In this document: positions 1-7,549 of the stretch, one piece after another | Numbering within the stretch: the stretch's first letter is position 1 | Layout of the letters: every line of letters begins with the position of its first letter | Source of the DNA: CBDFNN01 sp965250215 | GTDB lineage: Bacteria > Bacteroidota > Rhodothermia > Rhodothermales > DATKEJ01 | Assembly: GCA_965250215.1 (NCBI GenBank) | Contig: CBDFNN010000003.1 | Coordinates: 62,001 to 126,000, forward strand | DNA length: 64,000 bases | Direction of reading: 5' to 3' | Program-made: the position numbers and the translations under genes | Notes under the pieces: generated by a model | Database searches by the model: none | Seen by the model: only the letters and a program-made list of their open reading frames with translations | What the model was told of the DNA's origin: nothing

Positions 1-795
1 CATGCAGAACCATACGATCCCGTTTCAGCGATTGAGGAGACAGATGCGCGTGGAGAGATAGCTGAGATCTTTGCCGAGATTCGATCGGTCATGCAAATTC
101 CTTTTCTCACATCGATCTGGAGGAGCCTTGCTGGAAATCAGAAGGATTTGGAAAATGTCTGGAATGCGACTCGGCCGATTTTCGAAAGCGGTCAGGTAGA
201 AGGTGCTTTACAAGCCTGTTTGGATCGTGTTGATCTAGCCCGACCCCTCCTTCCTTTCACGTCCGATCTGACTCCAGATACGCTTGAGGAGATTCAATCG
301 ATCATCAAGATCTACAACAGATCGAATGGAATGAATTTTATAGCACTCACAGCTTTACTCGAAGATACGGCAGTTCAGCGAAGAGACTTTCTAAAGGCAA
401 GTCCTTGGACAATGCCCACGGAACTTCCTCGTTTACTAAATGAAAAGGACATGCCTTCCGAAACCTGGCACTTGGTCAATGACCTGAATAGATTTGGTCT
501 TCGGGAGGACCAGCCCGGCCTAGCTAGCTTCTGGCGCCACTTGGCCTATTGGCCGGAATTCCTTAGGAGGATTGATCAGGACTACGATTCTTTAGCAGCT
601 GATATCACTATGGCTGCCGAGCAGGTTTTGGGTGTTGCGAAGGAAATCGCTCCGCAACTCTCAGTATTTCGAGGCGACACAAGTCGTATCTCAAACAAAG
701 CAAGGGACAAAATTCGGAGCTATGTAAACCATCCCGGTTTAGTCGTCAGGATGGTGGTTATGGGATTAAGTCTGGACAACTTCTTAAGTTCATAG
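1..795 (+). CDS. DehI-like (halocarboxylic acid dehydrogenase family) protein, 5' end cut by window
   Basis: The reading frame is open from the first base of the window, so the true start lies outside it; the ATG at 91 is internal. The visible 264 residues are helical and resemble the DehI family (group I 2-haloacid dehalogenases), which has two pseudo-repeats: compare EIAEIFAEIRSVM early and LAYWPEFLRRID late. DehI enzymes hydrolyse D- and L-2-haloacids without a covalent ester. By my unaided alignment the catalytic Asp just before the second NWP-like motif is not kept (Phe here), while the Asn in YNRSNGMNF is kept. Dehalogenase activity is therefore doubtful. It lies 45 bp upstream of a type II haloacid dehalogenase on the same strand, suggesting one transcript. 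Confidence 0.7.
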   Translation, partial: HAEPYDPVSAIEETDARGEIAEIFAEIRSVMQIPFLTSIWRSLAGNQKDLENVWNATRPIFESGQVEGALQACLDRVDLARPLLPFTSDLTPDTLEEIQSIIKIYNRSNGMNFIALTALLEDTAVQRRDFLKASPWTMPTELPRLLNEKDMPSETWHLVNDLNRFGLREDQPGLASFWRHLAYWPEFLRRIDQDYDSLAADITMAAEQVLGVAKEIAPQLSVFRGDTSRISNKARDKIRSYVNHPGLVVRMVVMGLSLDNFLSS

Positions 796-840
796 CCATA
801 GCTTTGCAAAAACACTACTGCCCTCCCCTACTGATTAGCC

Positions 841-1554
841 ATGGATACTACTTCGATTAAGGCGCTCACATTTGATGTTTTTGGAACGGTTGTCGATTGG
901 CGTGGAAGCATCGTTCGGGAGTGCGAGTCCTCCCCGGATCTAGAAGATACTGACGTGGACTGGGCGGTATTCGCTGACACCTGGAGAGCGGGCTATGAGC
1001 CCTCGATGGACAAGGTTCGCAAAGGTGAGTTACCATGGATGAATATCGATGAGTTGCATCGTCTCATTTTGGATGAGCTTCTGGATCGTTTTGAAATAAC
1101 AGGTCTAAACGAAGAGCATATCAATCGTCTCCACACGGTCTGGCATCGACTCTCTGCTTGGCCCGATGTGGTCTCAGGACTGGAATGGCTTAGGAGGAAA
1201 TATACCGTAGCAACCCTCTCGAATGGGAATGTTGAGCTGCTGAGAAATATGGCTGAATATTCGGGTCTGCCGTGGGATAGAGTTCTCTCATCGGAGTTGG
1301 CAGGTCACTACAAACCCGATCCAGAGGTTTATCTCAGGGCTGCAGAGTCGCTCGGTTTGGCGCCTTCTCAAATCATGATGGTGGCGGCGCACAACAGTGA
1401 TTTGCTCGCAGCGAAGTCTGTGGGATTTCGAACGGCATTCGTCTGTCGGCCTAGGGAGTATGGTCCGGATCAAAGGACGGATCTAAATCCCGATTCCTCA
1501 ATCGAGGTAGTGGCAGAAGACTTCGAAAGTCTTGCCGAGATATTGGGAGCCTAG
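841..1554 (+). CDS. Haloacid dehalogenase, type II (HAD superfamily)
   Basis: A 237-residue protein of the usual length for L-2-haloacid dehalogenases. Visible HAD motifs are the nucleophile Asp12 in FDVFGT, Ser127-Asn128 in LSNGN, Lys158 in HYKPDPEVY, and the acidic/His-Asn motif VAAHNSDL at about 182-189, typical of the type II subgroup. The family hydrolyses 2-haloacids such as L-2-chloropropionate in the cytoplasm to 2-hydroxyacids, though many members act on other substrates. Its position just after a DehI-like gene makes a joint haloacid function plausible but unproven. ATG 841 leaves the nucleophile at the expected distance from the N-terminus. Confidence 0.88.
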   Translation: MDTTSIKALTFDVFGTVVDWRGSIVRECESSPDLEDTDVDWAVFADTWRAGYEPSMDKVRKGELPWMNIDELHRLILDELLDRFEITGLNEEHINRLHTVWHRLSAWPDVVSGLEWLRRKYTVATLSNGNVELLRNMAEYSGLPWDRVLSSELAGHYKPDPEVYLRAAESLGLAPSQIMMVAAHNSDLLAAKSVGFRTAFVCRPREYGPDQRTDLNPDSSIEVVAEDFESLAEILGA

Positions 1555-1677
1555 GACCGTGGACTGGTCGATCTCGACTTCTCAATCTATTATATCAGCA
1601 CCAAAACGCCGGTCTGCGGTGTGCAGTGTGCGGAAAGAATTCATGCTTGGGTCTCTATCCTTCGGATAATCGGTTTT

Positions 1678-1782
1678 CGGACAATCGGACAATCAGAATT
1701 TTGGAGTATCAGTCTCTCATACCCTCGGACAATCGGACAATCAGAATTTCGGAGTATCGGAGTATCGGAGTATCGGAGTATC
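1678..1782. repeat. Intergenic direct repeats ending in a 4-copy GGAGTATC tandem array
   Basis: A unit of about 33 bp beginning CGGACAATCGGACAATCAG occurs at 1678-1710 and again from 1726. Each unit itself contains a doubled CGGACAAT. The second copy runs into four exact tandem copies of GGAGTATC (1751-1782), which stop three bases before the stop codon of the convergent lysoplasmalogenase-like gene. The array lies in the 231-bp gap between convergent genes. Confidence 0.9.
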
Positions 1783-1785
1783 TGG

Positions 1786-2475
1786 TTATCGAATTCCAAG
1801 CGCGAAAAGTAGCTGGGCAATGAAATAGAGCGGGATACCAAATAGGGCGTTTGAAAATGAGCTCTTGATAAAACGTTCTTTTGCGACAAATAAATCAGAC
1901 ACGGCAAAACATAAAGCAGCAACCACAAAGACCCACGCTCCGCTATCCAAGGAATACTTGAAAGCGACTACAAGCATCGTAGAAATGGCGACGAGATACA
2001 CGGGTACAAGCCATCGATAGATGCCCTCGACATGTCGACCAAGCCACGCCCAGGCTGCCCAGGTCAATAAGGGTATGGAGAATAAGGGCCATGCCGTTGT
2101 CATCCATCTGGGATCGGAAAGAAGGAAGGCCGAGGCGTATGCCATGTGGCCAATCAGAAAGGCTAGAATCCCGAATTGGAAAAATCGTGACTTAGACGAA
2201 AGAAGAAACAGGTCACCCAACCAGGAAAAGAGGAGTCCAAGCAGAACGCACTTCGCAAAGGATGAAGCGTTGAGCTCTGGCGTAACAGCGATCCAAATAA
2301 AACAGGTCGCTGCGATCATCTTTGAAATTCCTTCGAGATGCGCAGGATTCTTCACTCCCCTTTGAAGCCTTCGATACCTTAAGACAAGGAGTGTGATTAC
2401 CGCGATAATCTGAATCGCGATAATGAATAATTCGTAGGAGCCGATCTTGAGATCGCTGATCACTTGGCTAATCAA
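1786..2475 (-). CDS. Lysoplasmalogenase-like YhhN family membrane protein
   Basis: A 229-residue polytopic protein with about eight hydrophobic segments. It carries the family's paired acidic motifs LGDLFL and FAVSDLFVAKERF, followed by GIPLYFIAQLLFALG at the C-terminus. The YhhN/TMEM86 family hydrolyses the vinyl-ether bond of lysoplasmalogens in membranes, although bacterial members are rarely characterised. The start is only 4 bp downstream of the stop of a small membrane protein gene on the same strand, so the two are likely one operon. Confidence 0.85.
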   Translation of the reverse strand: MISQVISDLKIGSYELFIIAIQIIAVITLLVLRYRRLQRGVKNPAHLEGISKMIAATCFIWIAVTPELNASSFAKCVLLGLLFSWLGDLFLLSSKSRFFQFGILAFLIGHMAYASAFLLSDPRWMTTAWPLFSIPLLTWAAWAWLGRHVEGIYRWLVPVYLVAISTMLVVAFKYSLDSGAWVFVVAALCFAVSDLFVAKERFIKSSFSNALFGIPLYFIAQLLFALGIR

Positions 2476-2479
2476 GTCT

Positions 2480-2731
2480 TCAGGATCCTGACATGATCAA
2501 CAAGGCAACCCAAGGCACGACAAAAAATATCGCGACTAATATGCGGTAGAGTTGGACTAAGCGAAAAACCGTTAACCTCGATTCTTCTACAGGAAGATTG
2601 AAGATCTTCGCGTTGATTTTGTGAATGAAATCGCCCGTGAAATATAGAAAGGCGACGATGCAGATGAGCGCAATAATGTGAATGACGAGGCACCAGCCAA
2701 GAAAGGTGCTCAGTGTTTCGATTGTAAACAT
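2480..2731 (-). CDS. Small DUF6868-like membrane protein
   Basis: An 83-residue protein with an N-terminal hydrophobic helix (about residues 10-32), a short amphipathic middle containing IHKINAKIFNL, and a second helix at about 62-80. The pattern ESLSTFLGWC...HKINAKIF resembles the DUF6868 family of two-helix inner-membrane proteins with no known function. It is the first gene of a probable two-gene operon with the YhhN-like gene. The overlapping frame at 2472-2693 is a shadow. Confidence 0.65.
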   Translation of the reverse strand: MFTIETLSTFLGWCLVIHIIALICIVAFLYFTGDFIHKINAKIFNLPVEESRLTVFRLVQLYRILVAIFFVVPWVALLIMSGS

Positions 2732-2815
2732 AGATAGAGGAGTTTTTGTGTGTCGATTAAGATAAGAATCGCGAAGACGAATTAGTCACTAACCCAACTT
2801 GGGCAACTAGGTAAA

Positions 2816-3376
2816 TCACCTTTTTGCGAGATGTTGTAGAAGCTCGTCCGTCCGAAGCACGGTCGCGAACTCCTGGTTCAAAGAGGCCAAGGTGACAGCT
2901 TGAACAGTTTCTGCATCCAGCTTACGATCTTGAAAAACGTGACCGAAACAAGCGGTAGCATCAGACGCGAGAAAGACTTCGTATTTAAGGTCGCTGGCCG
3001 TGCGAGCTGTTGCCGATACACAGTGATCACTTGTCATGCCGACAATAATCAAAGTCTTGTAGCTAAAGGATTGAAGGTAGTCTTGCAGTTCCGTGTCTAT
3101 AAAGGCGCTATTGGTGCTTTTGACGATCACCTTCTCCCCTTCTAAAGGCTTGACCTCCGACTTGAATTCGAAGGTTTCGAGTCCCGGTCTAAGAACAGAG
3201 TCCGGCAATGCGGAGCGGTGCTTGATGTGGATCAGGGGCCGTTCTTCATTACGCCATCGCTCAAGTAGCTTAACGATATTCGATACCGCCTCAGGTGTTG
3301 ATCGAGGACCCCAGGCTTTTAGGTCCATGCCTTTTTGAACATCGATGATAAGAAGGACTGCTTCTGTGTCTAACAT
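2816..3376 (-). CDS. Cysteine hydrolase, isochorismatase-like
   Basis: A 186-residue Rossmann-like hydrolase. The catalytic triad of the family is visible: Asp in LLIIDVQKGMD near residue 12, a Lys in VIVKSTNSAF around 84, and the nucleophilic Cys in GMTSDHCVSATART near 118. These enzymes hydrolyse amides, ureido groups or vinyl ethers (nicotinamidase, isochorismatase, N-carbamoyl hydrolases). The exact substrate cannot be read from the sequence. The gene stands alone between oppositely oriented units; its upstream gap carries a 7-bp tandem repeat. Confidence 0.85.
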   Translation of the reverse strand: MLDTEAVLLIIDVQKGMDLKAWGPRSTPEAVSNIVKLLERWRNEERPLIHIKHRSALPDSVLRPGLETFEFKSEVKPLEGEKVIVKSTNSAFIDTELQDYLQSFSYKTLIIVGMTSDHCVSATARTASDLKYEVFLASDATACFGHVFQDRKLDAETVQAVTLASLNQEFATVLRTDELLQHLAKR

Positions 3377-3408
3377 TTCTTAGCCTATGATAAATATCAG
3401 ATCTTCCC

Positions 3409-3432
3409 TGACGACTGACGACTGACGACTGA
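3409..3432. repeat. Three-copy TGACGAC tandem repeat
   Basis: Three exact tandem copies of the heptamer TGACGAC followed by TGA. It lies in the divergent gap between the cysteine hydrolase and the aspartoacylase-like gene. It belongs to the same class of short intergenic tandem repeats as those at 1751 and 5307. Confidence 0.85.
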
Positions 3433-3533
3433 AGTTCAGCTACCGGAAAGTCGGAATTATTCACTTACGATGCCTCGGCCAGGAGCTAAATTCTGTGGTT
3501 CTATCAATTTCTTCATTCCAAAATATCAACTCG

Positions 3534-4502
3534 ATGAACCCCGTTTTATCTTTAGGAAAGCTATCTGCAAAGACCGGCAAACGAACGGCGGGTTATCTGC
3601 CTCTGACGATAAAGGACGTGAATTTCAGGCTGCCTGTATTTCTGTTGAATGGTATAGAGCCAGGGCCGACTTTGGTTGTCACGGCTGGAATTCACGGTGG
3701 AGAGTTTCCCTGCGTGGAAGCCGCCTCGCGTCTTGGTCAATCGATTGATCCAGAAAGACTTCAGGGACGAATGATCATCGTTCCTTCCGCAAATCCTGTG
3801 GCTTTTAAAGCGAGAAGCATATTTGTAACTCCAGTAGACAATAAGAATCTGAATCGGCATTTTCCGGGCAACAACAGAGGGACCTTCACTCCAGCTTGGG
3901 CTCATTGGCTTTTTACAGAGCTAATTCAGCAAGGGGATTATTATATCGATATGCATGGTGGTGACATGGTAGAGTCACTCGTTCCCTTCACTGCGATAAG
4001 CGTGACTGGGAAAGGAGTAATCGACGAGGCATCGCGGACTATGGCAAGGGAATTTGGTATTCGCGCGATACTAGAGCGAGCAGATACGCCTGGAGGCATA
4101 GCTGGCTCTACCCATGTCTCCGCTACGAGAGTTGGTATTCCATCGATTCTAGTTGAGGCAGGTGGCTCAAGTGTTTGGCACGAGCACGAAGTCGAGATTC
4201 TGCAGAACGGAGTTCGGCGTGTAATGCATCAGTTTGATATGTATGAGCGCATCGATGAGCCCGGCGAGGAGCCAGAAATATACACGGAATGGGCTTGGCT
4301 CAGAGCAGAGCATGATGGAGTTTTCTATCCGGCTGTCAAGGTTGGAGATCGGGTCGAGGAAGGGCAGCCAGTTGGTCGGGTAGCAGATTTACTGGGAAGA
4401 GAATTCAAATCGTATCAAGCTCCAAAGTCCGGTGAGGTATTATTTCTTCTTTCCTCGCTTTCAGTAAATAAGGGAGAGCCTTTAATGTCGATTGCGTATT
4501 AG
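3534..4502 (+). CDS. Succinylglutamate desuccinylase/aspartoacylase family zinc carboxypeptidase
   Basis: An M14-type zinc hydrolase of about 322 residues. The zinc-binding motif GIHGGE (His54, Glu57 when counted from ATG 3534) is followed by NRHFPG and DMHGGD, which holds the third ligand region. A beta-rich C-terminal domain with EGQPVGRV and APKSGEV resembles the extension of AstE/AspA-like proteins that deacylate N-acyl amino acids or related amides. A GTG at 3495 would add 13 residues, but ATG 3534 gives the usual N-terminus. It is the only gene on this strand locally, and the substrate is unknown. Confidence 0.85.
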   Translation: MNPVLSLGKLSAKTGKRTAGYLPLTIKDVNFRLPVFLLNGIEPGPTLVVTAGIHGGEFPCVEAASRLGQSIDPERLQGRMIIVPSANPVAFKARSIFVTPVDNKNLNRHFPGNNRGTFTPAWAHWLFTELIQQGDYYIDMHGGDMVESLVPFTAISVTGKGVIDEASRTMAREFGIRAILERADTPGGIAGSTHVSATRVGIPSILVEAGGSSVWHEHEVEILQNGVRRVMHQFDMYERIDEPGEEPEIYTEWAWLRAEHDGVFYPAVKVGDRVEEGQPVGRVADLLGREFKSYQAPKSGEVLFLLSSLSVNKGEPLMSIAY

Positions 4503-4546
4503 CCGATCATCAATGGTGGTTGGCACCCTTGTGGCAGACGTTTTCC

Positions 4547-5098
4547 TTAAATCAATGGCGTTTCATCACCCAATGAAATCAATTTTTGCTTCGCCATTTC
4601 GACTCCCTCCTCAATACCACATTCCTGATAAAGCACCCTAGCTTCCTTCCATGCGGCTATTGCTTCAGCAAATTTATTGCGCTGCTCAAGAGTTTCAGCG
4701 AAACCAATTAGGGCGTTGGCTAAATTTCCAATAGCTGTTCCAGTGTTGTCTCGGTAAATAGCCAGGGCTTCTCTATAGCGGGCTTCCGATTCAGGGTAAT
4801 TCCTGAGAGACCGAAGAGTGTCCGCAATATGCCTAGTTGAATGTGCGATTTTGTCCAAATTCCCTTCTCTAGTGTAGTTCGCCAGAGACATTTCGTAATA
4901 TTCTAGGGCCTTTGCCGGATTGTCATGATCGGACTCGAACTGCGCATAAATGTGAAATATTCTACCTAGTGCGCTGTAGTCATCACTCCCACTGATATTT
5001 TGAGCCTTTTCTAAAAGGATTCTACTTTCTGAATAGTTTCCAACACGTCTTTGACTCCACGCTTCTTCAAGTAATTTTTTGATCTCCGAATTAGTCAT
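4547..5098 (-). CDS. Tetratricopeptide repeat protein
   Basis: A 183-residue all-helical protein made almost entirely of TPR units; segments such as NPAKALEYYEMSLANY, NYPESEARYREALAIY and FAEAIAAWKEARVLY mark successive repeats. There is no signal peptide or membrane segment, so it is probably a cytoplasmic adaptor. It is convergent with the aspartoacylase-like gene and faces the dnaA side. No partner can be named. Confidence 0.85.
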   Translation of the reverse strand: MTNSEIKKLLEEAWSQRRVGNYSESRILLEKAQNISGSDDYSALGRIFHIYAQFESDHDNPAKALEYYEMSLANYTREGNLDKIAHSTRHIADTLRSLRNYPESEARYREALAIYRDNTGTAIGNLANALIGFAETLEQRNKFAEAIAAWKEARVLYQECGIEEGVEMAKQKLISLGDETPLI

Positions 5099-5250
5099 GA
5101 TTGATTCTACTCTAATATTCGGTCAGAAGTCATTGGTACTTGGGCGTGGTTCCTGCCAGCCGAAGAATGAAGGCAGGAAACCGATAGTTACAAAGTTTGA
5201 CATGTGGTTTTGAATCCGAGCATTCGGCAGGGACTTATTCGTAAGTTAAT

Positions 5251-5433
5251 TCCGTTATTGCAAGTAGAAAGAAAAAATAACTAGTAGTTGCTCAAGAAAA
5301 TATAATCTCAGCTCCTCAGCTCCTCAGCTCCTCAGCTCCTCAGCTCCTCAGCTCCTCAGCTCCTCAGCTCCTCAGCTCCTCAGCTCCTCAGCTCCTCAGC
5401 TCCTCTTAAATAGATGTGGCTTGCAATAACGGA
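5251..5433. repeat. 12-copy CTCAGCTC array framed by perfect 14-bp inverted repeats
   Basis: The centre (5307-5405) is about 12.4 exact tandem copies of the octamer CTCAGCTC. It is bracketed by TCCGTTATTGCAAG at 5251-5264 and its exact reverse complement CTTGCAATAACGGA at 5420-5433. The block fills most of the 441-bp gap between the TPR gene and the end of dnaA. The frame suggests a small inserted element or a structured site rather than simple slippage. No coding frame runs across it. Confidence 0.92.
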
Positions 5434-5540
5434 CATTACTGCATCGAAAATGTATTTTGCTCTACTCTAAGCGGTGTTTTGTCGCAGATGGGCCAACCGT
5501 GTTAGGAATTCTTCCCCTGCCCTCCCCCGTCGCGTCGTTG

Positions 5541-6983
5541 TTAGACAGCGTTCATGTGACGAAGACGGGCCTGTATAGAGCTCACGTCCTCTCTAACGGC
5601 TTGATCAACCGACATCTGGTTCTCGATGCTCCTAACTCCGTGAACCACTGTGGAGTGATCTCGGCCACCAAAGAATCGACCGATGGCCTGATAAGATCTT
5701 TTTGGAGATTTCTTGGCAAAGAACATAGCCATGTGTCGAGCTCGAACGATGTTCTGCTTTCGTGATTTACCAATTATGGCATCTCTGTCAATCGCGTAGA
5801 ATTCAGAAATGATATCCAAGATCGTACCTATTCCCCTCTTTGGTAAGCTTCGGTTGATCATGTCGCCAAGAATCTTTCTAGCGAGGTCACGATCAATGGG
5901 GTCTTTTTGGAATCTCGAAAATGCAGAGAGTTTGTTCAACGCGCCCTCGAGCTCACGAACATTGTCTCTAATATTTTGAGCGATAAAGAAGATGACGTCT
6001 TCATCGAGATTGATTTTTCTCGCTTCAGCTTTTTGCTTCAAGATTGCTATGCGCATATCGAAGTCAGGAGGCTGAATATCGATGGTCAAGCCCCACTTAA
6101 ACCGAGAAATCAAATACTGATCTACGCCTAGAATCTCTGCTGGCGGTCTGTCCGACGACAGAACAATTTGCTTTCCTGCCTGATGCAATGTGTTGAATAC
6201 GTGGAAGAATTCAGACTGGGTCTTCTCCTTCCCAGATAGAAATTGGATATCGTCGACGATCAAGACATCGACGCCACGATAGAATTTCGTGAAGCTGTCC
6301 ATCTTCCCATTTCGGACCGACCAGATGAAAGAAGACGCAAATTGCTCACAAGAAACGTAATGGACTGATTTCGCTGTCTTGTTCTCGAGAATCGAGTTGG
6401 CAATAGCCTGCAGCATGTGAGTCTTCCCAAGTCCGGCTCCTCCGTAAATATAGAAGGGATTGAACTGAGAGCTTCCTGGATATTTGGCGATGTCTTTTGA
6501 AGCCCGGACAGCTGTACTGTTGCTGTCGCCTTCTATTAGGTTCTCAAAGCCATAGTTTGGATTCAGTCCTAATTTAGACGCGTGTGGGTTTTGACTTGCG
6601 TTACCCTTTTGAGAATGAGGTTTTGACCTCGGCGGAATCGAACGTGCCGCTTCGCCATTTGGGCGTTCCGTCTTCGCAACCGACTCTCTCACAAAGGACT
6701 CCTTCATGTAGCCGCTGCACTTGTAGGAAATAGATGACCCTTTTCCTAGTACTGAATGGGCGACAGAGTTTAGCTTCTCTCCAAACTTATCTACTACCCA
6801 GTCTCTATGAAATTGGCTTGGAAAAGCCAAGGTGAGTACTGGCTTGCCTAATCGAATCTCAAGGCTCTGAACCTGTACTGGATCGATCCAAGTCTTAAAA
6901 CTCGTCTCGTCAACTGAGCTCCTCAGAAGGGAGACGCATCGTTGCCATGATAAATCAGCCTCACTGGTAAATGCCCGGGGCAT
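5541..6983 (-). CDS. dnaA: Chromosomal replication initiator protein DnaA
   Basis: A full-length 480-residue DnaA. Domain I is at about 10-85 (WQRC, FKTWIDPV, PSQFHRDW), with a linker to about 140. The AAA+ core carries Walker A GGAGLGKTH at 181-189, Walker B LIVDDIQFL at 241-249, LSSDRPP at 275-281 and the arginine-finger/sensor segment ISRFKWGLT at 292-300. Domain IV is at about 385-480, with the signature FGGRDHSTV at 438-446. It melts oriC in an ATP-dependent manner. Domain IV has KKSPKRSYQAIG where most DnaA proteins have an ELT-S-EIG pattern, so the box-contacting region is somewhat divergent. The gene sits next to a plasmid-type par/rep module, which is unusual for dnaA. Confidence 0.96.
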   Translation of the reverse strand: MPRAFTSEADLSWQRCVSLLRSSVDETSFKTWIDPVQVQSLEIRLGKPVLTLAFPSQFHRDWVVDKFGEKLNSVAHSVLGKGSSISYKCSGYMKESFVRESVAKTERPNGEAARSIPPRSKPHSQKGNASQNPHASKLGLNPNYGFENLIEGDSNSTAVRASKDIAKYPGSSQFNPFYIYGGAGLGKTHMLQAIANSILENKTAKSVHYVSCEQFASSFIWSVRNGKMDSFTKFYRGVDVLIVDDIQFLSGKEKTQSEFFHVFNTLHQAGKQIVLSSDRPPAEILGVDQYLISRFKWGLTIDIQPPDFDMRIAILKQKAEARKINLDEDVIFFIAQNIRDNVRELEGALNKLSAFSRFQKDPIDRDLARKILGDMINRSLPKRGIGTILDIISEFYAIDRDAIIGKSRKQNIVRARHMAMFFAKKSPKRSYQAIGRFFGGRDHSTVVHGVRSIENQMSVDQAVREDVSSIQARLRHMNAV

Positions 6984-7019
6984 GGAAAAACACCTGTTTG
7001 AATCGTTTGCGGAAGAAAA

Positions 7020-7151
7020 TTATCGAGCGATAATCGGTAAACGGTGGACGCATTTTACTAGTGATTCTGGTCTCAAGCAACACCTGGAGGCCTTTTATTT
7101 ATCACCAAATTACGGGCACGTTATCGACAGGTATTGAACAGGTTATCAACA
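7020..7151. promoter_or_regulatory. dnaA upstream region with DnaA-box-like sites and a TTATCG palindrome
   Basis: The 203-bp gap upstream of dnaA contains a perfect palindrome TTATCGagCGATAA (7020-7033). It also holds two direct 9-mers resembling the DnaA box TTATCCACA: TTATCGACA at 7121-7129 and TTATCAACA at 7143-7151, each with one mismatch and 22 bp apart. They may serve dnaA autoregulation or a DnaA-dependent origin. Only two good boxes are visible, fewer than in a typical oriC. Confidence 0.55.
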
Positions 7152-7186
7152 ATTTGAAAACTTCCTAGGCATTATTGGTTGACTGC

Positions 7187-7549
7187 CTATTCATCTAGAT
7201 TCAAAGTATTAATGACAAAGGCACTCGGGTTATCAAAGCCACCCATTACCATTTGGATCTTGAATGCTTTCTTTTGCTCGGCCGACATGTGCAATGTTAG
7301 CCGCACAACCTCCTGTCCGTCTGATTTAACATAGCCCGTCGATGTGCGCTTGTGACCACTGAGAGCTTTTTTCGGTTTCTTGGGCCTCTCCCCTCCTCTT
7401 TCAAGGATTTCTCCTTCCTTTGCATCCTTCTCGACTCCAGACGAATCGAAAGCGACCTCTTTCTGAACCAATGGATCTGGAAGGGGCTGCTCAGCTCCTG
7501 ATGCTGCAGCTAAAGCTGCCTTTATGTCTGCTCTTGGTCTTTTTGCCAT
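7187..7549 (-). CDS. Small ParB-like partition partner (putative ribbon-helix-helix DNA-binding protein)
   Basis: A 120-residue basic protein. The N-terminal 70 residues are flexible and charged, as in small ParB/ParG-type partners that stimulate ParA. The C-terminal segment, about 85-120 (VRLTLHMSAEQKKAFKIQM then AFVINTLNL), fits a ribbon-helix-helix dimerisation fold. Its ATG overlaps the parA stop as TAATG, with a strong GAGGAG sequence six bases upstream, showing translational coupling. It probably binds the repeat-rich region upstream of parA. I recognise no exact family; the call rests on position, size and the C-terminal pattern. Confidence 0.7.
   Translation of the reverse strand: MAKRPRADIKAALAAASGAEQPLPDPLVQKEVAFDSSGVEKDAKEGEILERGGERPKKPKKALSGHKRTSTGYVKSDGQEVVRLTLHMSAEQKKAFKIQMVMGGFDNPSAFVINTLNLDE

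Noticed and set aside
1621..1928. Small frames across the repeat block at 1.6-1.9 kb
   Set aside because: They translate tandem DNA repeats (for example repeated RSIGVSEY) and overlap the lysoplasmalogenase-like gene; no start signal or family was found.
7099..7107. A third DnaA-box candidate, TTATCACCA
   Set aside because: It matches the box at only the first five positions plus the last base, too weak to list with the two better sites.
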